DNA of 64,000 bases from Roseovarius sp. THAF27 (GTDB lineage: Bacteria > Pseudomonadota > Alphaproteobacteria > Rhodobacterales > Rhodobacteraceae), in contig NZ_CP045393.1 of NCBI RefSeq assembly GCF_009363655.1, forward strand, positions 1,798,001 to 1,862,000, read 5' to 3'. The position numbers and the translations under genes are program-made. The notes beneath the pieces were generated by a model that was not told where the DNA came from, did not search any database, and saw only the letters and a list, made by a program, of their open reading frames with translations. Positions 47,072-55,381 of this stretch are shown here, one piece after another. Each line of letters opens with the position of its first letter. The stretch's first letter is position 1.

Positions 47072-48778
47072 ATGGCCGACGAAACGACAACCCAGGGGAT
47101 CCCGGAGCCGGAAGGCACCACGAACCTCATACAGACCGACTACAAGATCGGTCAGGACAATATCGAAACCAAGATCGGGCCGTTCGGCCTTGATATCCAC
47201 AATCCGGTCTTTCTGATTTCGGGTCTCGCCATCGTCGCGTTCGTTTTTTACGCGCTGGCCCTGCCTGAGCAGGCCTCGGGCCTGTTTGACTGGCTCTTCA
47301 GCGCCGTCACCAAGGGCTTTGACTGGTTCTTCCTTGGCGCTGCCAACATCTTCGTGATTTTCTGCCTTTTCCTGATCGTGACGCCCTATGGCTCGGTCCG
47401 ACTCGGCGGGACGGATGCGACGCCGGACTATTCCTACTTGGGCTGGTTCGCGATGCTGTTCGCTGCTGGCATGGGCATTGGTCTGCTGTTCTTTGGTGTG
47501 TCCGAACCGATGAGCCATTTCTCCAGTTCGCTGGGTGGAACATCGATGGAAGAGGGCGTGCGGACGGACTGGGCGCCGCTTGGAGCCGCGGGCGGTGACG
47601 AGGCGGCGGCACAACGTCTGGGCATGGCCGCGACCATCTTTCACTGGGGCCTGCATCCCTGGGCGATCTATGCGGTCGTCGCACTGGCACTGGCACTTTT
47701 CTCTTATAACAAAGGTTTGCCGCTGACGCTGCGTTCGGCCTTCTATCCGATCTTCGGCGATCGTGTCTGGGGCTGGACCGGCCATATCATCGACACGCTG
47801 GCGGTTTTCGCCACGCTTTTCGGCCTCGCCACTTCGCTGGGTTTCGGTGCGGAACAAACGGCGTCGGGTCTGACCTATCTCTTCGGCAGCGGTGACGCGG
47901 CTGAAGGCACGCGGTCGTTCCTGGGCATCGCCTATGGCAATAACGAGGAAAGCGGTGTCGAGAACAACCCGCTTCTGCTGGTGATCCTGATCTCGGCCAT
48001 TACCGCGGTTGCCCTGGTCTCGGTCGTCCGGGGTCTGGATGGCGGCGTGAAGGTCCTGTCGGAGATCAACATGGGCCTTGCAGCGTTGTTGCTGTTGTTC
48101 GTGTTCTTCGTGGGCGGGCCGATCTTCCTGATCACGCTGTTTTTCGACAGCATCTGGGCCTACCTGCAGAACCTCGTTGCCCTGTCCAATCCGCTTGGCC
48201 GTGAAGACCTGAACTTCAGCCAGGGCTGGACCTCGTTCTATTGGGCGTGGTGGATCAGCTGGTCGCCCTTTGTCGGCATGTTCATCGCTCGCGTCAGCCG
48301 CGGTCGTACGGTGCGCGAATTCGTGACGTGTGTCCTGATCATCCCGACGCTTGTCTGCGTGCTCTGGATGACCGTCTTCGGCGGCACCGCGCTCAACCAG
48401 GTGGTCAGTGACGGATACACCGGCGCACAAGATGCGGCTCTGGAACTGAAGCTGTTCTACATGCTGGACCAGTTGCCGCTAGCGACGATCACATCGGTAA
48501 TCGGCATCGTGCTGGTGATCGTGTTCTTCGTCACCTCGTCGGACTCGGGCAGCCTTGTGATCGACACGATCACGGCCGGCGGCAAGGTCGATGCTCCGGT
48601 GGCGCAGCGCGTGTTCTGGTGCATCTTCGAGGGCGCCGTGGCCGTCGTGCTGTTGATCGGCGGGGGGCTTTCCTCGCTGCAATCGGCGGTAATTTCGACA
48701 GGCTTGCCGTTCACCTTGGTACTGCTGGTCATGTGCTACGCAATCTGGCGCGGTCTGGCGTCCGAGAAACGCGCCTGA
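47072..48778 (+). CDS. BCCT family betaine/choline/carnitine transporter
   Basis: A 568-residue, 12-segment membrane transporter. The substrate helix has GMGIGLLFFGVSEPMSHF (about 131-148); the GMGIG form is that of sodium-coupled betaine carriers. The Trp-rich motif FYWAWWISWSPFVGMFIARVS (about 387-407) is diagnostic. It imports quaternary ammonium compounds for osmoprotection or catabolism. Strong ribosome-binding site (GAGGAGG). A Rho-independent terminator follows. It fits with the betaine-related genes in the first third of the window. Confidence 0.92.
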   Translation: MADETTTQGIPEPEGTTNLIQTDYKIGQDNIETKIGPFGLDIHNPVFLISGLAIVAFVFYALALPEQASGLFDWLFSAVTKGFDWFFLGAANIFVIFCLFLIVTPYGSVRLGGTDATPDYSYLGWFAMLFAAGMGIGLLFFGVSEPMSHFSSSLGGTSMEEGVRTDWAPLGAAGGDEAAAQRLGMAATIFHWGLHPWAIYAVVALALALFSYNKGLPLTLRSAFYPIFGDRVWGWTGHIIDTLAVFATLFGLATSLGFGAEQTASGLTYLFGSGDAAEGTRSFLGIAYGNNEESGVENNPLLLVILISAITAVALVSVVRGLDGGVKVLSEINMGLAALLLLFVFFVGGPIFLITLFFDSIWAYLQNLVALSNPLGREDLNFSQGWTSFYWAWWISWSPFVGMFIARVSRGRTVREFVTCVLIIPTLVCVLWMTVFGGTALNQVVSDGYTGAQDAALELKLFYMLDQLPLATITSVIGIVLVIVFFVTSSDSGSLVIDTITAGGKVDAPVAQRVFWCIFEGAVAVVLLIGGGLSSLQSAVISTGLPFTLVLLVMCYAIWRGLASEKRA

Positions 48779-48815
48779 CGCAGCCAGCGACAACGCTGGC
48801 ACCACAATAACTTTG

Positions 48816-48849
48816 AAGCCCCCCGAGTTCTTGCACCTCGGGGGGCTTT
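48816..48849 (+). terminator. Rho-independent terminator after the BCCT gene
   Basis: A 12-bp perfect stem (AAGCCCCCCGAG at 48816-48827 with 48837-48848, 9-base loop) followed by TTT and a short T-rich stretch. Confidence 0.85.
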
Positions 48850-48885
48850 GCTGTTTGGTCAGCCCGAACAATCGGGGAGGGATGG

Positions 48886-50112
48886 ATGACGAAAGCTTTG
48901 GAAATTGATTTCGTGCGGGCGCAGTTCCCAGCCTTCGCCGAACCCGGCCTTAACGGACAGGCCTTTTTCGAGAATGCGGGCGGATCCTACACCTGTGCGC
49001 CGGTGATAGAGCGGCTGACGCGGTTCTACCATCAGCGCAAGGTTCAACCTTATGGCCCTTTTGAGGCCAGTCGTCTTGGCGGCGAGGAGATGGACGAGGC
49101 GCGAACACGGTTGGCCGCGATGCTTGGCGTCGCAACCGACGAGCTGAGCTTTGGGCCTTCCACGACGCAAAACACATATGTCCTGGCGCAGGCCTTCCGT
49201 GACTGGATGAACCCTGGCGACGCAATCATCGTGACGGATCAGGATCACGAAGCGAATTCCGGCCCATGGAGACGCCTGGGCGATGCGGGTATCGAGATTC
49301 GCGAATGGAGGATCGACAGCGAAACGGGTCTCTTGCGGCTGGACGATCTGGAGGCTTTGCTGGACGAAAGGGTCAGGCTGGTCTGTTTTCCGCATTGTTC
49401 GAATATCGTCGGGGCGGTGAACCCGGTGGTCGAGATCACGGCCGCGGCCCATGCCGCCGGCGCCTTCGTTTGCGTGGACGGCGTCTCTTACGCGCCGCAC
49501 GGCTTCGTCAACGTGGGCGATTTGGGTGCCGATATCTACCTATTCTCGGCCTACAAGACATACGGGCCGCATCAGGGGATCATGACGATCCGACGCGAGC
49601 TTGGCGAGATGCTGCCCAACCAGGCACATTGGTTCAATGCCGACAGCCTGTACAAGCGGTTCACGCCGGCGGGGCCCGACCACGCGCAGGTGGCGGCCTG
49701 CGCCGGAATGGCAGATTACTACGACACACTGGCGGAACATCATGGCTGCACCGGGGACGCGGCAGAGCGCAGCGCCGGTGTGCACGATCTCATGCGGGCG
49801 CATGAGACAGCGTTGCTTCAACCCTTGTTGGATTATCTGGCGGACAGGAATACGCTACGCCTGATCGGGCCGAGTGACGCCGCTTTGAAAGCGCCCACAG
49901 TGGCGGTCGAATTGCCCGGCTCAGGGCGCGAGATGGCCGAAAAACTGGCGGCTCATGGCCTCATGGCCGGTGGTGGAGACTTCTACGGGGCGCGGCCGTT
50001 GCAATCCATGGGGATTGATCTGGACAAGGGCGTTCTGAGGCTTAGCTTCGTACATTACACAAACAAGGCCGAAGTGGACAAACTGTTGACTGCTTTGGAA
50101 ACTTGTCTTTGA
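48886..50112 (+). CDS. Aminotransferase class V / cysteine-desulfurase-like protein
   Basis: A 408-residue PLP enzyme of the NifS/SufS fold. The PLP lysine is Lys224 in SAYKTYGPHQG; the HEANSGPW segment and VDGVSYAPHG lie around the cofactor. No active-site Cys loop typical of dedicated desulfurases is obvious near the C-terminus, so the reaction may be a different lyase or transferase. Ribosome-binding site GGGGAGGG. It stands upstream of a photolyase gene, with 55 bases between. Confidence 0.8.
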   Translation: MTKALEIDFVRAQFPAFAEPGLNGQAFFENAGGSYTCAPVIERLTRFYHQRKVQPYGPFEASRLGGEEMDEARTRLAAMLGVATDELSFGPSTTQNTYVLAQAFRDWMNPGDAIIVTDQDHEANSGPWRRLGDAGIEIREWRIDSETGLLRLDDLEALLDERVRLVCFPHCSNIVGAVNPVVEITAAAHAAGAFVCVDGVSYAPHGFVNVGDLGADIYLFSAYKTYGPHQGIMTIRRELGEMLPNQAHWFNADSLYKRFTPAGPDHAQVAACAGMADYYDTLAEHHGCTGDAAERSAGVHDLMRAHETALLQPLLDYLADRNTLRLIGPSDAALKAPTVAVELPGSGREMAEKLAAHGLMAGGGDFYGARPLQSMGIDLDKGVLRLSFVHYTNKAEVDKLLTALETCL

Positions 50113-50167
50113 TCCACGGGGAAATGCAGGCCGTATAGCCCCTGACTGACGCGGGGGGACGACGAGC

Positions 50168-51592
50168 TTGGCAGATACAAAACCAACACTTCTTTGGTTG
50201 CGCCGCGATCTGCGGCTGTCGGATCATCCGGCGCTGACCGCCGCGGTCGACCGTGGCGGTCCCGTGGTTCCGGTGTTTGTTCGCGACAAGCTGGTGGATG
50301 ACCTTGGGGCGGCGTCGAAATGGCGCTTGGGTCTGTCTCTGGCGGACCTCGACAAACGGCTGCGCGACAAGGGCAGCCGCATCGTGTTCCGCGCAGGCAA
50401 GGCTGTCGATGTTCTGGAGGACCTGGCGAAAGAGACCGGGGCAGGGGCGGTCTACTGGTCGCGGGCCTATGACCCGGACGCGATCGAACGGGACACCGAG
50501 GTGAAATCGTCCCTCAAGGACGCAGGCATCGAGGCCGAAAGTCATACCGGCCACCTGTTGTTCGAGCCCTGGACCGTCGAGACGAAGGCCGGCGGTTTCT
50601 ACAAGGTCTACACGCCGATGTGGCGGGCCGTTCGCGACCGCGACGTGGATGCGCCGTTGTCTACCCCCTCGAAAATTCCCGCGCCTTCAAGCTGGCCGAA
50701 ATCCGACGATCTGGACGGCTGGAACCTGGGCGCCGCAATGGACCGGGGCGCCGAGGTCTGCCGGCCGCACCAGCGCGTGGGTGAAGAGGCGGCGCATGGC
50801 CGGCTGGGGTGGTTTACCGGCCAGGCGATCTCCGATTACGGAAAACAGCGCGACTTTCCGGCGGAAGACGGCACCTCGGGGCTGTCGGAAAACCTGACCT
50901 ACGGCGAGATTTCCCCGGCACAATGCTGGCATGCCGGGCAGCGTGCGTTGCAGAACGGCGGCGGCAAGGGCGCCGAGACCTGGCTTCAGGAACTGGTCTG
51001 GCGCGAATTCGCGTATCACCTGCTCTATCACACACCCCGGATAAAAGACCGCAACTGGCGTGAGGAATGGGACGCGTTTCCGTGGAACGACGATGAACGC
51101 CGCGCGGAGGTCAAGGCGTGGAAGCAGGGCCGTACCGGCGAACCCTTCGTCGATGCCGCCATGCGCGAGATGTACGTCACGGGCAAAATGCACAACCGGG
51201 CCCGGATGATCGTTGCCAGTTACCTGACCAAGCACCTGATGACGCATTGGAAAGTGGGCCGGGCATGGTTTGACGACTGCCTGACGGACTGGGATGTGGC
51301 GTCGAACGCGATGGGCTGGCAATGGGCGGCGGGCAGCGGACCGGACGCGACGCCTTATTTCCGCGTCTTCAACCCCGAAACCCAGCTGGACAAGTTCGAT
51401 CCGGACGGGGCGTACCGCCGTCGCTGGATCGCAGAGGGGCGAAGCCGCCCGACGAAAACCGCCCTCAGCTATTTCGATGCGATCCCGCGTAGTTGGACGA
51501 TGCGGCCAGACGACACCTATCCCGAGCGCATCATCAGCCTTTCAGAAGGCCGTGAGCGTGCGCTGAGAGCCTATGAAGAGAGACCGTTTTGA
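50168..51592 (+). CDS. phr: Deoxyribodipyrimidine photo-lyase (cryptochrome/photolyase family)
   Basis: A 474-residue flavoprotein. N-terminal LLWLRRDLRLSDHPAL binds the antenna; the FAD domain has PFVDAAMREMYVTGKMHNRARM and WDVASNAMGWQWAAGSG. It repairs cyclobutane pyrimidine dimers with blue light. The start is a TTG at 50168 with GGGGGA upstream. Its stop overlaps a TTG start of the next gene (TTGA), so it heads a probable operon of stress genes. Confidence 0.92.
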   Translation: MADTKPTLLWLRRDLRLSDHPALTAAVDRGGPVVPVFVRDKLVDDLGAASKWRLGLSLADLDKRLRDKGSRIVFRAGKAVDVLEDLAKETGAGAVYWSRAYDPDAIERDTEVKSSLKDAGIEAESHTGHLLFEPWTVETKAGGFYKVYTPMWRAVRDRDVDAPLSTPSKIPAPSSWPKSDDLDGWNLGAAMDRGAEVCRPHQRVGEEAAHGRLGWFTGQAISDYGKQRDFPAEDGTSGLSENLTYGEISPAQCWHAGQRALQNGGGKGAETWLQELVWREFAYHLLYHTPRIKDRNWREEWDAFPWNDDERRAEVKAWKQGRTGEPFVDAAMREMYVTGKMHNRARMIVASYLTKHLMTHWKVGRAWFDDCLTDWDVASNAMGWQWAAGSGPDATPYFRVFNPETQLDKFDPDGAYRRRWIAEGRSRPTKTALSYFDAIPRSWTMRPDDTYPERIISLSEGRERALRAYEERPF

Positions 51593-52875
51593 ATTCCCCG
51601 AGACCATCTGCCGGCGCCGCGCCGCCGATTGCAACCGCGAAGGCGGCGCGTGAGACGATCCTGACCGACACGGCCGGCCAGACCGCGCTGCCACGGTATT
51701 TCACCAAGATGTTCGAGGTTGCCGGAACACTTCAGCACGGACGACTTGATATCGGCCTCGAGGATGGCCGCGTTTTTCGTGTCGAGGGCCAGGCGCCGGG
51801 CCCCGTGGCACGGATCGACGTTCACAATCACGACCTCTTTGCCCGTATGCTGCGCGAGGGATACCTGGGTTTTTGCGATGCCTACCTGGACGGGTGGTGG
51901 ACCACGCCGGACCTTCAGGCCTTCATGGACCTCGTCAACAGCGACAACGACGACATGTACAATGGTTATCCCGGCCAGAAAATCGTCGAACTCTATGAAA
52001 AGCTCCGCTTCTGGTTTCAGCGGAATACCAGGAAACAGGCTCGGCGCAACATCAGCTATCATTACGACTTGGGCAATGATTTCTACCGTCTGTGGCTGGA
52101 CGAGACGATGACGTATTCCAGTGCCATCTTCGAAACCGGGCAGGAAAGCCTGGAGGCTGCGCAGACCGCGAAATATGCCTCGATGGTCGACCAGATGGGC
52201 GCGAAGCCGGGTGATCACGTGCTCGAAATCGGCTGTGGCTGGGGCGGGTTTGCCGAGTATGCCGCCGGGACGAGGGGGCTGCGGGTCACCTGCCTGACGA
52301 TCAGCGAAGAGCAGTTCAAGTACGCGCAGGACCGAATCGCGACTGCCGGATTGTCCGACCTCGTGACCTTCAAGTTGCAGGATTACCGCGATGAGACAGG
52401 CCATTACGACGGCATCGCCAGCATCGAGATGTTCGAGGCTGTCGGCGAACAATATTGGCCGGTCTATTTCGACGCGGTGCGCGAGCGTCTGAAACCCGGA
52501 GGTCAAGCGACGCTGCAGATAATCACCGTGGGGGACGATCGCTTCGAATCCTACCGAAACGATGTCGACTTCATCCAGAAGTACATCTTTCCGGGCGGCA
52601 TGTTACCCAGCCCCGGCGCGCTAAAAGCCCAGGTGGAACGGGCCGGTCTGCTGTTCCGGCAGTCGGTCGAGTTCGGCGAAAGCTACAGCCAGACTCTGCG
52701 TCGCTGGCACGACACCTTCAACGAGAAATGGGACCAGATCGCCAGGATGGGCTTCGATACCCGCTTCAGGCGGATGTGGAATTTTTATCTCACCTCTTGT
52801 GCGGCGGCGTTTCATACGGGTAACTGCGATGTAACACAGATTACAATCGCAAGGCCCTGCAAGGAATGCCCGTAA
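51589..52875 (+). CDS. Cyclopropane-fatty-acyl-phospholipid synthase-like methyltransferase
   Basis: A 428-residue SAM enzyme of the CFA family, with SYHYDLGNDFYRLWLDETMTYS (about 155-176), the SAM site LEIGCGWGGFAEYA (about 209-222) and YIFPGGMLPS (about 333). It methylates double bonds of membrane lipids, giving tolerance to stress. No ATG is near the start; the TTG overlapping the phr stop is used. It continues the operon with phr and trgA. Confidence 0.85.
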   Translation: MNSPRPSAGAAPPIATAKAARETILTDTAGQTALPRYFTKMFEVAGTLQHGRLDIGLEDGRVFRVEGQAPGPVARIDVHNHDLFARMLREGYLGFCDAYLDGWWTTPDLQAFMDLVNSDNDDMYNGYPGQKIVELYEKLRFWFQRNTRKQARRNISYHYDLGNDFYRLWLDETMTYSSAIFETGQESLEAAQTAKYASMVDQMGAKPGDHVLEIGCGWGGFAEYAAGTRGLRVTCLTISEEQFKYAQDRIATAGLSDLVTFKLQDYRDETGHYDGIASIEMFEAVGEQYWPVYFDAVRERLKPGGQATLQIITVGDDRFESYRNDVDFIQKYIFPGGMLPSPGALKAQVERAGLLFRQSVEFGESYSQTLRRWHDTFNEKWDQIARMGFDTRFRRMWNFYLTSCAAAFHTGNCDVTQITIARPCKECP

Positions 52876-52883
52876 CCGACAGT

Positions 52884-53324
52884 ATGCCCACCACCGGAAG
52901 AGGCGTCGCTGCGATATTGATGGCGATCCTGGCCTGGTACGCGTCCGAAATGTTCCGGCCGCTTATGCCGGAGGGCACCGGCTTTGGCTGGTTCAACGAG
53001 GTCAATGTCGTGCTTGGGCTTCTTTCGGGGTGGATCGTGATCGGATCGCGTTTGAACTATGGCTACAGCAACGCCATCGGTGCGGGGCTGACAGGCGTGG
53101 GCGCTCTGGTATTCTGGGCGCTCTTCCTGCAGAGCTTCAACGAGATGCTGCGGCTGGCGCTGGAAAAGCGCTATGACGGTCCCGTCGAAGGGATCATCGC
53201 CATTTTCGAGATCGGAATAGATTACCTTTTCACGATGTGGCACATACCGCTGATCGTGCTGCTCGTGGTGGGCGGCATCGTGATCGGTCTGGTCTCGGAA
53301 TGGGTTGCGCGACGCTGGCGCTGA
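52884..53324 (+). CDS. trgA: TrgA-family tellurite-resistance-associated membrane protein
   Basis: A 146-residue inner-membrane protein with four hydrophobic segments and the family start MPTTGRGVAAILMAILAWYA, then RPLMPEGTGFGWFNEVN. In Rhodobacter sphaeroides trgA, trgB and cysK together give tellurite resistance, and the same order is seen here. An ATG 18 bases upstream, overlapping the CFA gene, is a possible alternative start; neither has ideal ribosome-binding spacing. Confidence 0.85.
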   Translation: MPTTGRGVAAILMAILAWYASEMFRPLMPEGTGFGWFNEVNVVLGLLSGWIVIGSRLNYGYSNAIGAGLTGVGALVFWALFLQSFNEMLRLALEKRYDGPVEGIIAIFEIGIDYLFTMWHIPLIVLLVVGGIVIGLVSEWVARRWR

Positions 53325-53328
53325 CCGG

Positions 53329-54291
53329 ATGACGCGGGTGGTTCTTGACGGTCCGGCGTGGACCGACGCTTTGATCTGGCGCGTCGCTGGCACCACCGTG
53401 GTGCCCGACGAGACAGTGCGAATGCTGGAGGGGGTGGCGGCAGATCGTGCGATCTTTTTCGCCGAAGTCGCCGGCCTTTCACGCAAAGAGAGGTCTGACG
53501 ACACCGTGCTTCGGGCGGATGAAGCCCTTTCCGCAAGGGTACTGGAATGCGCCGCGGACGAGATCATGGGATATTTCGGGCGACGATCCCTGCAAGAGTT
53601 GGCACCTCTTCGTCAGATGATCTTGGCGCGCGCCGCAACGCAAGCCGCCGCCGAACGGATGCCGGCACCGGCGGACCTTCGAAGTGCGACGCGTGGCGCC
53701 GAGGTCGAGATAGTCTCCCACGACACACCGCATGAAGGGTTCTACCTGACCCGCAGCTATCGCCTGCGTCACCCGCAGTTCGATGGCGGGATGAGCAATA
53801 CCGTAAGCCGAGAGGTCTTTGTCGCCAGCGACGCGGCCGTCGTGCTGCCCTACGATCCTCGCCGCGACAGAATTCTGCTTGTCGAGCAGTTCCGCATGGG
53901 TCCGTTTGACCGTGGTGATCCGCTGCCCTGGGTGCTTGAGCCGGTCGCGGGCCGTGTCGATGCCGGCGAAACACCCGAACAGGCGGCGCGGCGCGAATGC
54001 CGCGAGGAGGCCGATCTGGAATTGACCCAGCTGTTGCATGTCAGCTCCCATTATTGCTCACCCGGATGCTCGACCGAGCTGTTTCACTGCTATGTCGGGC
54101 TGTGCGAATTGCCGGAAACAGGAGAGACACATGGAGGGCTGGAGGCCGAGCATGAGGACCTGCGCCGCCACGTCATCGGCTTTGACGCAGCCATGGCGAT
54201 GACGCGCACGGGCGAAGTGAATATAGGCCCGCTCTTTGCATTGTTGCTCTGGCTCGAACGGGAACGCACGCGCCTGCGCGCATCTGCTTGA
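53329..54291 (+). CDS. trgB: TrgB-like NUDIX hydrolase
   Basis: A 320-residue protein with a NUDIX hydrolase domain in its C-terminal half (about 130-300). The NUDIX box starts at GRVDAGE and has REC-REEAD, matching except that the final Gly is Asp. The N-terminal part has no recognised domain. It hydrolyses a nucleoside-diphosphate derivative, perhaps ADP-ribose. It follows trgA by 4 bases and precedes cysK, matching the Rhodobacter tellurite locus. Confidence 0.85.
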   Translation: MTRVVLDGPAWTDALIWRVAGTTVVPDETVRMLEGVAADRAIFFAEVAGLSRKERSDDTVLRADEALSARVLECAADEIMGYFGRRSLQELAPLRQMILARAATQAAAERMPAPADLRSATRGAEVEIVSHDTPHEGFYLTRSYRLRHPQFDGGMSNTVSREVFVASDAAVVLPYDPRRDRILLVEQFRMGPFDRGDPLPWVLEPVAGRVDAGETPEQAARRECREEADLELTQLLHVSSHYCSPGCSTELFHCYVGLCELPETGETHGGLEAEHEDLRRHVIGFDAAMAMTRTGEVNIGPLFALLLWLERERTRLRASA

Positions 54292-54349
54292 GTTCACGGC
54301 GGTTCCGCCTTAATCAGACTTGGAATACCCGATTTAAGGAGCCTCAGCG

Positions 54350-55381
54350 ATGCGGATCGCCAAGGATCTGGCCGACGCGGTCGGAAACACCCCCCTCATC
54401 AAGTTGCGCAAGGCCAGCGAAGTAACCGGCTGCGACATCTATGGCAAAGCCGAGTTCCTGAATCCCGGCCAGTCGGTCAAGGATCGGGCCGCATTGTCGA
54501 TCATCACGGATGCTGTCGCTCGCGGTGATCTTAAACCGGGCGGGACGATCGTCGAAGGAACGGCCGGTAACACCGGCATAGGGCTGGCGCTGGTCGGCGC
54601 GTCCATGGGTTTCAAGACCGTGATCGTGATCCCGGAAACGCAAAGCCAGGAAAAGAAGGACATGCTGACGCTTGCAGGCGCAGAGCTTGTTCAGGTTCCG
54701 GCCGCGCCCTATTCGAACCCCAACAATTTCGTGCGCTACTCCGAGCGGCTGGCGCAGAAGTTGTCCGAGACCGCCGAGAAGGGCGTGATCTGGGCAAACC
54801 AGTTCGACAACACCGCCAACCGTCAGGCCCATGTCGAAACCACCGGCCCCGAGATTTGGGACCAGACGAACGGCAAGGTCGACGGCTTCATCTGTGCTTG
54901 CGGGTCGGGCGGCACACTGGCGGGCGTTTCGATGGCGCTTCAGTCCAAGGGCGTCAAGATGGGTATCGCCGACCCGATGGGAGCAAAGCTCTATTCGTGG
55001 TACACGACCGGAGAACTGGAAGCCGAGGGCAGTTCCATCGCCGAAGGCATCGGTCAGGCGCGGATTACCGCCAACCTCGAAGGCTTTACGCCTGATTTCG
55101 CCTACCAAATACCGGACGAAGAGGCTTTGCCGATTGTCTTCGACCTGCTTGAACATGAGGGGCTGTGCATGGGGGCCTCTACCGGGGTGAACGTGGCAGG
55201 AGCAATGCGCATGGCCCGCGACATGGGGCCGGGGCACACGATCGTCACGATTCTGTGCGATTACGGCACGCGCTACCAGTCCAAGCTCTTCAACCCGGAA
55301 TTCCTGCGCGAGAAAAACCTGCCGACACCCGGCTGGCTGACCGAGGCGCCGCGCAGCATTCCCGGGGTCTTTGTCGAATGA
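54350..55381 (+). CDS. cysK: Cysteine synthase A
   Basis: A 343-residue PLP enzyme that makes cysteine from O-acetylserine and sulfide. PLP Lys44 is in SVKDRAA; GTAGNTGIGLA binds the substrate and CGSGGTLAG the phosphate. Ribosome-binding site AAGGAG. Its stop overlaps the MscS start (ATGA). In the tellurite locus of Rhodobacter cysK is required for resistance. Confidence 0.93.
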   Translation: MRIAKDLADAVGNTPLIKLRKASEVTGCDIYGKAEFLNPGQSVKDRAALSIITDAVARGDLKPGGTIVEGTAGNTGIGLALVGASMGFKTVIVIPETQSQEKKDMLTLAGAELVQVPAAPYSNPNNFVRYSERLAQKLSETAEKGVIWANQFDNTANRQAHVETTGPEIWDQTNGKVDGFICACGSGGTLAGVSMALQSKGVKMGIADPMGAKLYSWYTTGELEAEGSSIAEGIGQARITANLEGFTPDFAYQIPDEEALPIVFDLLEHEGLCMGASTGVNVAGAMRMARDMGPGHTIVTILCDYGTRYQSKLFNPEFLREKNLPTPGWLTEAPRSIPGVFVE

